Shown: piece by piece, positions 34,804 to 44,244 of the stretch | Layout of the letters: the number at the start of each line of letters is the position of its first letter | Position numbering within the stretch: the first letter of the stretch is position 1 | Assembly (NCBI GenBank): GCA_905221605.1 | Contig: CAJNDS010000042.1 | Coordinates: 1 to 64,000 of the forward strand | DNA length: 64,000 nucleotides | Source of the DNA: Symbiodinium natans | Taxonomy: Eukaryota; Sar; Dinophyceae; Suessiales; Symbiodiniaceae | Direction of reading: 5' to 3' | Program-made: the position numbers and the translations under genes | The notes under the pieces: model-generated | The model's database searches: none | Seen by the model: the letters and a program-made list of their open reading frames with translations, nothing else | Told to the model about the DNA's origin: nothing

Positions 34804-35112
34804 CGTGTTGGCGGTGTCCTGCATATCTGCGCTGGCAGTGCTGGTGCTTTGCAAGCTCGCATCCCCACCTGTCGTCTGACACACAAGCGTGCCATCACAC
34901 TTCGGCACACCCTCCACCCAAACCTCAGTGCCGTGGCAAAGCACGCCATAGCGGCAAGAGATCACGTTCCGGACGGCCCAAGACTGGTTCGTCGGGTCGA
35001 AGACTGAGTCCTCCTCCACACTAACCGCAGCCGACACGGTCCCGCGCAGGCTCTGTCCTTGGGCTGCGGGGAGCTGCCAAAGGGCCACGAGAACGAAGAG
35101 GACTGACGACAT
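32500..35112 (-). CDS. Secreted cysteine-rich tandem-repeat protein, copy 2 (870 aa, single exon)
   Basis: Paralogue of the gene at 8168-11656, in the same orientation. It has the same signal peptide apart from small changes (MSSVLFVLVALWQLPAAQGQ), the same N-terminal module, then five full 146-residue repeats and a truncated sixth ending CRQGPY before TGA, giving 12 C-x5-C-x12-C-x5-C modules. Repeats carry the same A and B modules and the NQS/NFT/NST sequons, with a few copy-specific changes (ASGSASN with a two-codon loss in one unit, TDS for TNS in another, GHRE for GRRE in the last). The ATG again lies two bases downstream of a pyrimidine-rich CAG. Flanking DNA is also shared with copy 1, so this is a genomic duplication followed by gain or loss of two repeat units. 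Function unknown. Confidence 0.91.
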   Translation of the reverse strand: MSSVLFVLVALWQLPAAQGQSLRGTVSAAVSVEEDSVFDPTNQSWAVRNVISCRYGVLCHGTEVWVEGVPKCDGTLVCQTTGGDASLQSTSTASADMQDTANTTAVANLLVCRYGSYCRGGWWYHYGRRECRGGIVCRHGPYYAGSEATKPTLHLGASDSQDTALVALSPVEPAYDALNQSHGFSNLISCRFGVVCRGAWLWINGVRKCSGALVCKSGYKADADVGSEVDTSGSASNFTTMMQDDTNSTTAVANLLVCRYGSYCRGGWWYHYGRRECRGGIVCRHGPYYAGSEATEPTLHLGASDSQDTALVALSPVEPTYDALNQSQGFSSLISCRFGVVCRGTWLWINGVRKCSGALVCKSGYKADTDVGSEVDTSGSASNFTTMMQDDTNSTTAVANLLVCRYGSYCRGGWWYHYGRRECRGGIVCRHGPYYAGSEATEPTLHLGASDSQDTALVALSPVEPTYDALNQSHGFSNLISCRFGVVCRGTWLWINGVRKCSGALVCKSGYKADADVGSDASGSASNFTTLMQDDTNSTTAVANLLVCRYGSYCRGGWWYHYGRRECRGGIVCRHGPYYAGSEATEPTLHLGASDSQDTALVALSPVEPTYDALNQSHGFSSLISCRFGVVCRGTWLWINGVRKCSGALVCKSGYKADTDVGSEVDTSGSASNFTTLMQDDTDSTTAVANLLVCRYGSYCRGGWWYHYGRRECRGGIVCRHGPYYAGSEATEPTLHLGASDSQDTALVALSPVEPTYDALNQSHGFSSLISCRFGVVCRGTWLWINGVRKCSGALVCKSGYKADTDVGSEVDTSGSASNFTTMMQDDTNSTTAVADLLVCRYGSYCRGGWWYHYGHRECRGGIVCRQGPY

Positions 35113-35127
35113 CCCTGCAAAAAAGGA
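35113..35127 (-). promoter_or_regulatory. Splice acceptor just upstream of repeat gene copy 2
   Basis: Minus-strand CCTTTTTTGCAG ends two bases before the ATG, at the same position as in copy 1. The bases differ (TTTTTTGCAG against TTTTCCCAG) but the pyrimidine tract and AG are kept, which suggests the site is functional. Confidence 0.6.
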
Positions 35128-35271
35128 TGCGCTCGTCTAGAGTCTACACGGGACAGTCGCAGAGTCACTATAGTTTTGCCAAAAGCTGGTGGGGCCACGC
35201 GGAGCACGGCTGGGCAAACATCTGGACATGATTGGACGAGCAAACGACATCAAATGACTCAATGCACTTCA

Positions 35272-37850
35272 CCCCGGCTGCGGCCTCTGCTCGTTTGGCG
35301 TACTGGCCCCAGAGCTCGGGCCTTGCAGCTATAGAGACAAAACAACAGCAACAAAAAAAACCAACACCCATAGTAGTCCTATAGCCCTTTTGGGCACCCT
35401 TCTCTCATGCCTGTTCCGAGCCCCGCTAGGGGCATTTTGCGACAAACTCCCAGGCATTCTGAGGCCAACACTGTGATTCGCCTGTCGCCCAGGAAGCCTC
35501 AATGGTCTCCTGAAAGCATGTCCGCATATGTCCGCACTTCACCCTAACCCTTGAGACCCTAAACCCCGATACTGTAGAACCTTAACCCCAAACTCTCAAT
35601 CCCCAAGCTGTCGCCGGCCGCACCAGGAACTCCAGTTCGAGCTTCTGCGTCCCATCCGGTACGGGCTGGGGCCTTAGGCGTGGACGTCCGTGATCTCTAG
35701 GGGTAAATACTGGCCTGGCACGGGGTTTGGATAAATTTAGCGGGTTTCCTTGAAATTTGGTTGCTTTAGATAAAGAACCTTCCCCCAAATGAGCAGGCGA
35801 GTAGGTATTTGGGTACGGGGTTTGAGAGCAGTAGGGTCACCTTTCGGCTTCTCACTTTCGGCACATGCTGTTCCATGCACCCCTGAACCCCTATGCCTTC
35901 AAGAAGGCCCAAACTGAGACCCCCAAATCCGAAACCCCAACAGCCCCTTCAGCCCTCAAACCGCAACCTCCCCCAACCCCTCTGAGGGCGCCAGCGGCAC
36001 GCGGGCTGCCGCAGCGTCATAGAACTGATCGGACGGGTGCCCGGGCCTCGGCCATTGGTGAAGTTTGGGGTTCAGGCTGCAGGATTTGGGGGTTTCGTGT
36101 TTATGGCAAAGCTTATAGGTTGAGGGATTTAGGGTTGTTGGTTTGGCACGGATGGTACTGCGGCAAGACAGCGCATCGTGCAGGGCCGAGGGTGACAAAC
36201 AACAGTGGACGTCGAATATCGGATGTGGCATACCGTCTTTCTTTCCTGCAAAAGATGCTGCACAATGCAACACATAGTATGACGAATGCAACACATGAAG
36301 AGGCCGCGTATCTTGCCTAGTCTGCAGCATCAGAGACAGTACTTTGTGGTATGTTCCAACCGCAAGAAGGATGCTGCGTGTGCATTTTGAGCAACCTGCT
36401 GGAATCGCCCCACTTTGTGGGCCAACGATTCGTCTGATGCGGTGAAACTGCCGCTTGAAACACGTGTCTGTGTCAGTGGCAAGGAACAGAGCATCCAGCG
36501 ATCAGGACTCCTTTGTGCCACAATCAGCTCAGCTGCGCTGGTGCCTCAGCCTCTGCAGCGGCCCAGAAATGGATTAAACGATGCCAAAACCCCAAGCATT
36601 CCTAATCCTTAACCATACACATAACCCCAAGAATTCCTAAGCCCTAACTCTACACATCCTTCTAAGCAGTGTTGCAGCGGCCAGCCTCGTCAGCCTGACC
36701 TTTCTCTTTCTGGTCCGCAGTGTGGTCATCAGAAGCAATCCGATCGAGAATGCCATCGAACCTGGGAGCTTGGGCTGATAGGGCTTTAAGGGCTTGCGGG
36801 GGGGTAAAGCCCAAATCTTCATCACGGGGTGCTGCGCCCCCCCCCTCTTGTGCCCCCCCCCCCCCTTAATATGTAGGGCTTGCTGCAAGTGGTTCTCCAG
36901 TGTAAGTCCCTATTAGTGCCTTATTAAGGGCTTAGTTCAGCCTTATTCGGTTTCCCGCCTTTGCAAGAAAATAAGGCTTGATTTGTGCATTGATAAGGCC
37001 CTATTCTTTGGGTTTGATGCGATGTGCTTGTTTCGGCCTTATTTCCCGCGCGAGTGGTGTAGCAGTGTAACCCTTACCCAGATGTTGCAAGCTGTAGCAT
37101 GTTTTCTATCAGAGGATGAATATAAGTTACACGGCTGTCAGAGGGAGTAGGACAAGAACATCTCCCTTGAAACATCGCCGGATTTCTCTGCGCTAGATCT
37201 GCTTGCAATGGCCAGCTAGATGACGTACCAGCCTTGTGCCTGGACGGAATAAGCCCGGAATAAGCCTGGAATAGGCTATTCCGGCCTTATTCCGGGCTTA
37301 ATCCGGCCTTATTCCGGGCGTATTCCGGGCTTAATCTGGGCTTACTCCGGGCGTATTCCAGACCTGTTCCGGGCTTGTTTAGGATGGAGGGTCAAGGGGA
37401 TGGGTTGTTTAAATGGGTTTTTCGGTCTCGTCGGTTGTGAGGAGGTGGAAATACAAGTCGCGCGCACAGATTGCCGCCAAATCCTGTTTGGCCAATCTCA
37501 CTGCCCCAGGCATTCTTATTCCTGCCTTATTTCGGCCTAGACGTCGCAAAACCACTGAAACCGAAATACGCCTCACATGGCTTATATATTAAGGGGGGGG
37601 GGGGGGGCACAGCACCCCATGACTTCAGGAGTCCGATCATAAAACTGAACTCCAAGGAGCTCTTCGCGGGTTTTCTCCGGTCCCTCTGCACGGGCCTGCT
37701 AGTCATGAGAATGCACCCGATCTGTGTCGGCTTTTGCGGGGTGTACTCTAAACCTCGCTTCATGTTAGTGACGGCCGTGAGCTGCGAATTGAGTATCTGC
37801 AGAAGGACCCTTCCGAAGCTTGAACTCGGTTCAGGAGCAAAAGCACCCAC
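35272..37850. other. 2.6-kb region between repeat gene copy 2 and the DUF3626 gene
   Basis: No recognised domain. It contains degenerate CCCTAAA motifs near 35545-35600, poly-C at 36838-36868, poly-G at 37590-37607 and the hairpin-forming array at 37245-37375. The minus frame at 37527-37850 (FGRVLLQILNSQLTAVTNMK) continues past the last resolved DUF3626 exon and may be intron or a further exon. Confidence 0.45.
37245..37375. repeat. Array of GGAATAAGCC / GGCTTATTCC units forming an inverted repeat
   Basis: GGAATAAGCCCGGAATAAGC and the following copy face GGCCTTATTCCGGGCTTA copies at about 37275-37310, so the strand can fold back. Related TTATT motifs continue upstream (36910-37060). Confidence 0.7.
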
Positions 37851-40800
37851 CTCCAGCTCCTGCTCCATGTCCTCCACCCATGAGATCTGCCACCCTTTGC
37901 TTTCTGCCAGGCCCTGGCAATGACATGTCGCACATAACGCCCAAGTTGGTAAGATCTACCGCGCCTGGTAAGTTTTGGCCCGTTTCTTGTGCCGGCCATG
38001 GATGACGATTCGCTCAACATGCCTGAGCGCCGACAGTGGCAAAGGCATGAGCTGGCTGTGGGCATATATATATATATACATACAGAGATATGTACAATAT
38101 CTATATATATATATACACATGTATGTCACGCGATCTCGAAAGGCGCTTTGAGACGGGGCACTTTGCCAAGTCGATCTCACCGTGGACCTGCACCTCCTTG
38201 TACTTTCCCCATTGTTGGCATACTGCCTGGCTGGAGCAGGCAACGAAGCAAGTCGTGGACATGCAGACTACCTACGAACAATGCCCTTGCTTATGCCACG
38301 GATCATGGGATCCGGAGAATCTGGAGCGCCTTCGAGTCCCCGATTCTCTCGTGCCCGTGCTTCGCCAACATCACGATTTCTCGCAACTCGTCGTCGCTGT
38401 ACTCCTGCCAGGACTGTCTCATGTCACCTGCCGATATCTGCCGTACTCACAGCGAACGCAGCATGCCGTGATCCCGCTGGGCTCCGGCGCTTGCCCTGAG
38501 CAACCAGCAATGAAGACTGAAGAGCACCGTCGCATCACGACACCAAAATTGCGCGAGCAGTTGATCAGCAAACTTCCTTACGTAGAAACACGGTGGAAGC
38601 ATCAGCACGAACTTCCCTAGGAAGAGGGGGCAGTTCGTTGATCAGCAAACTAACCTGGAGCGAGTTCGCAGCTTGTGGATCGGCATTGCAACATGTTTGC
38701 TGATCAACTGACCCCGCTTTCCAGGGCAATGTGCCGATCAACGAAGGGCCTCCGCTTTTTCCAGGGAAGTATGCTGATCAACTAACCATCCGTTTCTGTG
38801 CAATTTTGCTGATCAACTGTTCCTCCCCCGTTTCAAAGGTAGTTTGCTCAACACCCTGTTTCTATGGAAGTTGAGCAGCATGCTTCCCTCGAAATAGGAA
38901 CAGGACCACGTCCACAGGCACATGCAGCCATGAGCGCAAAACAAAGCAACAGATTCTAGCGAGGGTTAGGATTTGGGCTTTAGGCGAATGGCTTTGGGAT
39001 TTGGGACGTAGGTCGCTTCCGCGCCAGTATTTAGTGGTCAAGCCCGTGGTAGCAGTAGCACATTGCTTTCGCTTCAAGGCATGTGACCCCATGCCGACAC
39101 CCCCTTCCATACTCTTGGGGGTCTCGGAATCCGACCCCCCCAAACACTCGGATCGACTGTTCTGATGCAGTTTGCTGCAATTGGTTGAGCGAAAGGCCTT
39201 TTGGTTGCTTTCGTCTATGGCTTCCGCAGACATGTATGGTTGAGTAGCAGTCTGTTCTGAAGCTAATTTTCTCTAGGAACAGGTGCATCACCAGTAGGGA
39301 TCGTCCCTTGTGTTGCAACAAAGCTCCAGAATTTACTGCCAACAATCAATGGGAATGGCCAACTACTATTGGCGTGCTTAGTAGCCAAAGCCGAACAACA
39401 TCGACCTACTGCAGCCGTTGCCGGAAGGCGCTGCTTCACAAATCAAGGAAAGTCCAGGTACTGGTGAGTGTGCACCCTTTGCCTATTCAGGGCAGTTCAG
39501 GGCGGCGCATGCGAATGGCCATTGGGAAGCAATCTGCACCAAGTCGCAACAGCCTTCCAACTTCCAAAGCTTGAAGCAAACCAATCAGGGACCCTCTGCT
39601 TGTAGCAGCTGCTGCTGGTAGAAGAATCGGAACCCCCAAACCTCGAGAAATCGCCGGACTTGGTGGAAGGTCCCCATCTTCTTCAACTTTCCGCCCCCCG
39701 GCTCCAGCAGGGAGTGGGCGCAGAAGTCCAGTACCGCAAGCCGCTGAGCCTGAAGGCCGCCAGAGTCCTCGCAGTCACATCTGGATGAAGAATAAGAGAA
39801 AACATAAGAAAAAGAATAAGAATCAGAATAAGAATAACAATCAGAAAAAGAATAATAAGAAGAAGCATGATAATCATAACTTGGGTTTTGGGGAAGGCTC
39901 AACTAGGGCGCGTTCGCGCTTTGCGGGTTTCGAGGGTGTCTGGCCTTAGAAAGGTTTAGGAGCGCGGGGCTTTGGGATCCAAGCGCTTGGTGTTGGTCTG
40001 CACAAGCGAGCTTAGCGGCTCGTGTTGCTTTGAAGTTATATGCTGATGATTCTTGCAACTGCCGCTGCATCGGGCGACTGCTAACTCGAACTCCAGGTCC
40101 CTTCAGAAATTCAAGGCTCCCACAGGCCTGCGCTGCCAACGTGCAGCGCAATCGGACATCCTCAAACACAGGCGTGCGTGGGAAAAAGACTCCCTGGATG
40201 CAATGTCCGAGTCACCTTGAGAACGAGGTAAGAATCACCGTACTGCTGGCAACCGTAGACGCCGTGCGGATCGTTCCTGAGATCTTTCCCATCATCTCAT
40301 GCAGGGATCTCACTGTGGGCAGCTTGCGCCCACCGAAAGGGCAACAAAGCCCATGCTCATCTGACAGACGCTCCCCAAAGAAGGGCAAGGGTGACAAGGT
40401 TGTAAGGTTGTAGATTGCGGTTGTCTCCCCATGACGATCGAAACGGCATTGCCATGCTCAATAGCAATCTAAAATTTTGCATTCCAGTGCTAAAACAGTA
40501 CGCAGCCCTCCATGATGCAGGAAGTGACCTCATGATTTGTCACCAGGCTCACTTTTAAGATTTCGAGTCAAGCAACATCGATTTCACTTGTAAGGGGAAC
40601 GACGCAGCATTAAAAGTCTTGTATAGTCGCCTACTGAAGCAGGCTGCAATTCTTGAAGTCCTGATGCAGGACCTCAACAACAACTGTCGCGCCGGTCCCA
40701 GCACAGCACAAGTGCGGCAAAGCTTCCAAACGTTCAGAACACCATACCTTGGCTGTTGGTAAAACCCCGCATAAGTTCCCCACAAACATCTGAGCCGAGC

Positions 40801-42526
40801 TACTTGGGCCGGTGGAAGGGCTCTGCATCGTGGTAGGAGTCGCCGAAGAGGGATCGCTCCCATTTCTTGCGGACTTCGATATTCAGCAAGCCACGGGAGC
40901 TGTTTGTCCTGAGTCGGGGGACCCGTCACACTTACGATTATACGATGGTAATATCCACACATACATTACATCTGATGCGGATCCTTTGCTCCTGTGGGAC
41001 ATTGTCCAATGATCTCATCATGTCACAATCAGGAACCTCAGGAACCTCTACAGAGTCCCTTCAAATCTCTGTGGGTGTTGCTGCGCTGAGACTCTCGAAC
41101 TGGTTCCGATAGTGCGAGTCATCTTTCAGGAACGGCGTGATCCCGTCCAGGTCAATGTGGACAATGACCGGTGCCAACTCCCTGCGCACATTCTAGAGCG
41201 TGATCGCTAGGTTGCTATGAAATACAGCTAGAAGTTCTAAGTCCCCCAGAATACCAGTAGCGTATTGCGCATTCCCTTCCAGCAGTGCCTGATCCACGCA
41301 AGCGTCATCCACATGTCCTGCACCCCATAGCCCAAGGTTTCGAAGCGGGTCGTCAGCTCGGGGAGCGCGTGCTCGTGATTGGCGCGAGCCAAGCATCGCA
41401 CGTGGTGCAGCGCTTCCTCCGAGACACCGGGAATGTCTCGGACATGCGCTTCATGCACATGCCCTTCATTCAGCCTTAAATCGTGCCAGGAATCCAGCTG
41501 ACACCCATCCAGGAGCGCCACTGCCGCTAGGTCGGCGAGGCTCACCAGTGGCCTCCAGGCGGCCTCAGATGTGTCTTTGACTGGTTTTAGACTCTTGGGC
41601 GCTACAGTCTGCCGTCCTTTGCCCTTTTTGGCTTGCATGCATTGCATGCCTGCTCCTCCTCGCGGAAGCCGGCGGCCAGGAGTTGGCAGCGCAGGTCGTC
41701 CTGCAAAGTTCTCTTTGCCACCAGCATCACAGGGCGTCTCTTGCATTGATACCCTAAACCCTAAACTTCCTAAACTTCCTAAACATCCCTAAGCCTCTAA
41801 GCCCTTCTTCCAGAAGCGGGGCCTTTCGCACCTCCTCTGTGACTTCGAGGTCGGCACCCCGGGCCGCGATCTGCTGTCTTCGCAGATCCAGGAACTTGTG
41901 GCAGCCCCCAAAGCGGCCCACACAGTGCAGAAACTCATGGTGAGTGATCCTGGCAAGAACGACATTGTACCAAAAGGCGCAAATGTCGTATCTGACGCGT
42001 GCAAAGCCCTGCACTGCAATAACAGACGAAACTGCAGGCGATTTGATCATGGGCGGTCTTCCCATCAGGATCTCTGTCCACCGTGTTGACAAACTTGTCG
42101 ACTTCAGCACTCCCATGGGGGAAGCCGAGATAGTCAAGCATGTACTCAATCCTCGGGAGTCAGGAGAAACGTCATGTTGTGCAAGCCGCACCGATTCAGA
42201 CACAAGCCGCTGCCGCGACAGTTTCGCGACCGAACTTTGCACAGGTCCAAGCTTCTCTGCGCCTTGAAGAACTCCATTTCCGTTCCTCCCAATGTCAGGT
42301 TTGCAAACTAGCATCCGCCTGGTGTAAAGCTCACCAAGCCCCTACGGATGTAAACTCGTGACGCACACCTTGGCCGTCTCAGCCTACCTCTACTGCAGCC
42401 CGAGCTGCTTGTCAAAGCGAGCGAACGCAGCAGCTGTAGTTTGCTCTTCGCAATACCATTCCAAATCGAGGTGGTCAAGAGCATCATGAGCTTCCTCCTT
42501 GCAGTGAACACACTCAAAGGCGTTTG
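37851..42526 (-). CDS. EF-hand and DUF3626-like fusion protein, 16 exons resolved (both ends open)
   Basis: Exons in order of translation: 42409-42526, 42253-42285, 42059-42151, 41832-41949, 41650-41739, 41289-41563, 41095-41181, 40804-40908, 40727-40747, 40216-40276, 40128-40160, 39705-39767, 38330-38404, 38162-38202, 37965-38022, 37851-37913. Phases agree at every join. The N-terminal exon has ECVHCKEEAHDALDH, a possible zinc-binding CxxC/H motif. EF-hand 1 is FDKNGNGVLQGAEK, EF-hand 2 is VDRDPDGKITHHEF; both have acidic or polar ligands at 1, 3, 5 and Glu at 12. Then come WMTLAWIRELAPVIVHIDLD, HYRNQFETNSSRG, KKWERSLFGDSYHDAEPFHR, PKYGVLNVWNDPHGV, QYGDSYLVLKDVRLRCT, EYSDDELREIV, YKEVQVHGEIDL and HVERIVIHGRHKK, which match the DUF3626 pattern (QFET, WE..LFGGAY, PKYGxLN, EAQVHGxVDL). 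This combination is one I associate with dinoflagellates. Function is unknown; calcium control of the DUF3626 part is inference. One join inside 41289-41563 may hide a frame-preserving 81-nt intron. True N- and C-termini were not found. Confidence 0.92.
38060..38122. repeat. (TA)n microsatellite inside a DUF3626-gene intron
   Basis: Two TATATATATATA tracts between the exons at 38022 and 38162. Confidence 0.85.
38405..39704 (-). other. 1.3-kb intron of the EF-hand/DUF3626 gene with repeats
   Basis: Lies between exons ending ...DFCAHSLL and starting EYSDDE (GA donor, AG acceptor). It contains the AAGAAT-type microsatellite at 39786-39865 and a series of TGATCA palindromic repeats at 38555-38880. 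Confidence 0.75.
38555..38880. repeat. Intronic series of TTGCTGATCAACT palindromic repeats
   Basis: GTTGATCAGCAAAC or its complement recurs about six times at roughly 25-60 bp spacing. Confidence 0.75.
41752..41812 (-). repeat. Intronic telomere-like tract (CCCTAAA)
   Basis: ACCCTAAACCCTAAACTTCC and degenerate copies occupy most of the 92-bp intron between exons 41832-41949 and 41650-41739. Confidence 0.85.
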
Positions 42527-42720
42527 CTTGCAAGAGGACGCTCGCATCTCCCTTCCGATTAAGGAGCATGTTTTCCCCTCCATCTTCCTTTTCGTCTCTC
42601 TCTCTCTCTCTGAGTATTTTCCGGTGCCCCCTCCTCATTTTCTGCGGCCTCGCCCCGCTTGATGGCCTGCGAGTGGCAAAGCCATGTTCACGCAAGCCAA
42701 GCACACAACATACCAACATA

Positions 42721-42850
42721 CGTTACATTACATTACATTACATTACATTACATTACATTACATTACATTACATTACATTACATTACATGAATACGTTACA
42801 CTACATTGCATTGCGTTGCATTGGCATTGCATTGCATTGCATTGCTATAC
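42721..42850. repeat. (CATTA)n pentanucleotide microsatellite
   Basis: About 13 perfect TTACA units, then degenerate CATTG units. Confidence 0.95.
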
Positions 42851-42992
42851 ATTACTTTACACTGCAATTTTCATGACATTTCATGACATGCCATGACATA
42901 CACACACACACGTAAAACAAGTATGCACATAAACATAAGTAGATACATACACATAAATATATAGAGAGAGAGGTCGTGTGTGTGTGTGGGGC

Positions 42993-43090
42993 CTCTTGGC
43001 ACCGCTGCACGAAAGCGTGGAGGGCGTGGTCCGGCTGTTCCAAGAAAGGCCTGGCGCAGTCAGCCGAAGCATCTTGAAGACTGGACTTGG
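42993..43090 (-). CDS. Exon-like segment upstream of the EF-hand/DUF3626 gene
   Basis: Reads SSLQDASADCARPFLEQPDH then ALHAFVQRCQE and ends at a GC donor beside a GT-rich microsatellite. It could be a 5' exon of the EF-hand/DUF3626 gene. The link is not proven. Confidence 0.45.
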
Positions 43091-43105
43091 CCACGCTATT
43101 TGGGG

Positions 43106-43215
43106 GTTTCCGAAATTAAATTAATTAGGGGCACCTGAACTTGGGGTCCTTATTACAAGGGAATCCTACAATTTGGGGGACTCTAGCAGGGGTCACTTGA
43201 TTTCATAAACCCCAT
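43106..43215 (-). repeat. Dispersed short repeat, copy 2 (inverted relative to copy 1)
   Basis: Shares GGTTTCCGAAATT, GGGTCCTTAT, AAGGGAATCCTAC and ATTTGGG in the same order with the reverse complement of 15605-15708, with indels. Confidence 0.6.
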
Positions 43216-43289
43216 TTAAGGCCTGTTCAAACGAAGCATGTGGAAACCGGACACCGATCAAGGCCGGTCACGGTGAGACGCAGTCCGCC

Positions 43290-43460
43290 TGCCCTGGGCC
43301 CCGAGGCCCTGACCCAAACCCCAGCCAGCATTGCTGGCTCCCTCGTTTTGTCTTGATCTTCGTTGCTGTCCTTACGAAAAATGTCTGCTGAGAATGCCTC
43401 GGCAAGCCTTCTAGTGCCACTGGGGTGTGCGGCGCAGCTTCTCCCGACCAAGGCCGAGTG
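43290..43460 (-). CDS. Exon-like segment, unrecognised
   Basis: Reads RRLAEAFSADIFRKDSNEDQ then DKTREPAMLAGVW. Strongly charged and open; boundaries not fixed. Confidence 0.3.
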
Positions 43461-44244
43461 AACATGCATCATGGAGCGGATGGGTAATCGATGTTTACAT
43501 ACTAGTCATGCGCTTTCAGCTTAATTTCGCCTCAACTACTAGCGGAACACCCAAATGGGGGGAGGGGGGGGGGGGGGTTGGGGATCTGACTGGCCACTTC
43601 AGCCTATTGCTGCCCAAGCCCGAAACCACGTCTTGCTACGTGGGGCAGGCGACTCCACGTCAGCAAGCAAGTCATGCTGTTGTCCGAGTTGTGTAAGGGT
43701 ACTGGCAGAGAGACTTTAACACGGCCTGTGCAACAGCAAGCGCTTAGGCGATGCCCAAAATGGTGTCAGCGCACAGGGGTTCTTGGAAAGTGTACACGAT
43801 CGAAAACTACAATGTTGCTGACAAATCCTACACAGATGCTTTGCCTGTATGATTGTACGAGATGGTACCATGATGTGCCATGCCTCCGAACGCCCGTAGG
43901 TCCGCAAGCCACCCAAACTCTGAACAAAGATTCACTGATCTGAGCGAGAAGGCAACAGCAAAGCGAGCCTCTCTTTCAAGAGCGCCGCCAACCGTTCACT
44001 TGAGGCAGCATGACGGCTTAAGGATGGCGGCTTCCTCAGAAAAGAATGGTATGATGACTATTCTCAGCGGGCTCTTGTTGCTGACCTATGTGCACAGTGG
44101 TCGACATGTGATGTCACAGCCCAGACACGGCCAATAGGAAGGCAAACCGGTTTTGCTGCAGGCAGGCTGAGCAGATACCAAGCTGCCACCACATCCCATC
44201 AAGACAGTCGATGGAGGGGAGCGTCTTGTCTGTGTGTACTGATA

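Larger units (their letters stand above)
32048..35271 (-). repeat. Duplicated block, copy 2 (3.2 kb)
   Basis: Second copy of the block at 7708-11816, about 24 kb away in the same orientation. The downstream flank carries an 8-nt indel relative to copy 1 (near 7830 and 32170), which shifts the frame of the open reading frame there, so that flank is probably untranslated. Confidence 0.9.

Noticed and set aside
38090..38620. 176-codon plus-strand frame
   Set aside because: It runs opposite two exons of the DUF3626 gene (EYSDDELREIV and YKEVQVHGEIDL), which match a family; it also starts in a TA microsatellite.
41285..41479. Plus-strand frame with LGERVLVIGASQASHVV resembling a nucleotide-binding loop
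   Set aside because: It lies opposite the exon encoding WMTLAWIR of the DUF3626 gene and has no start context or partner exons.
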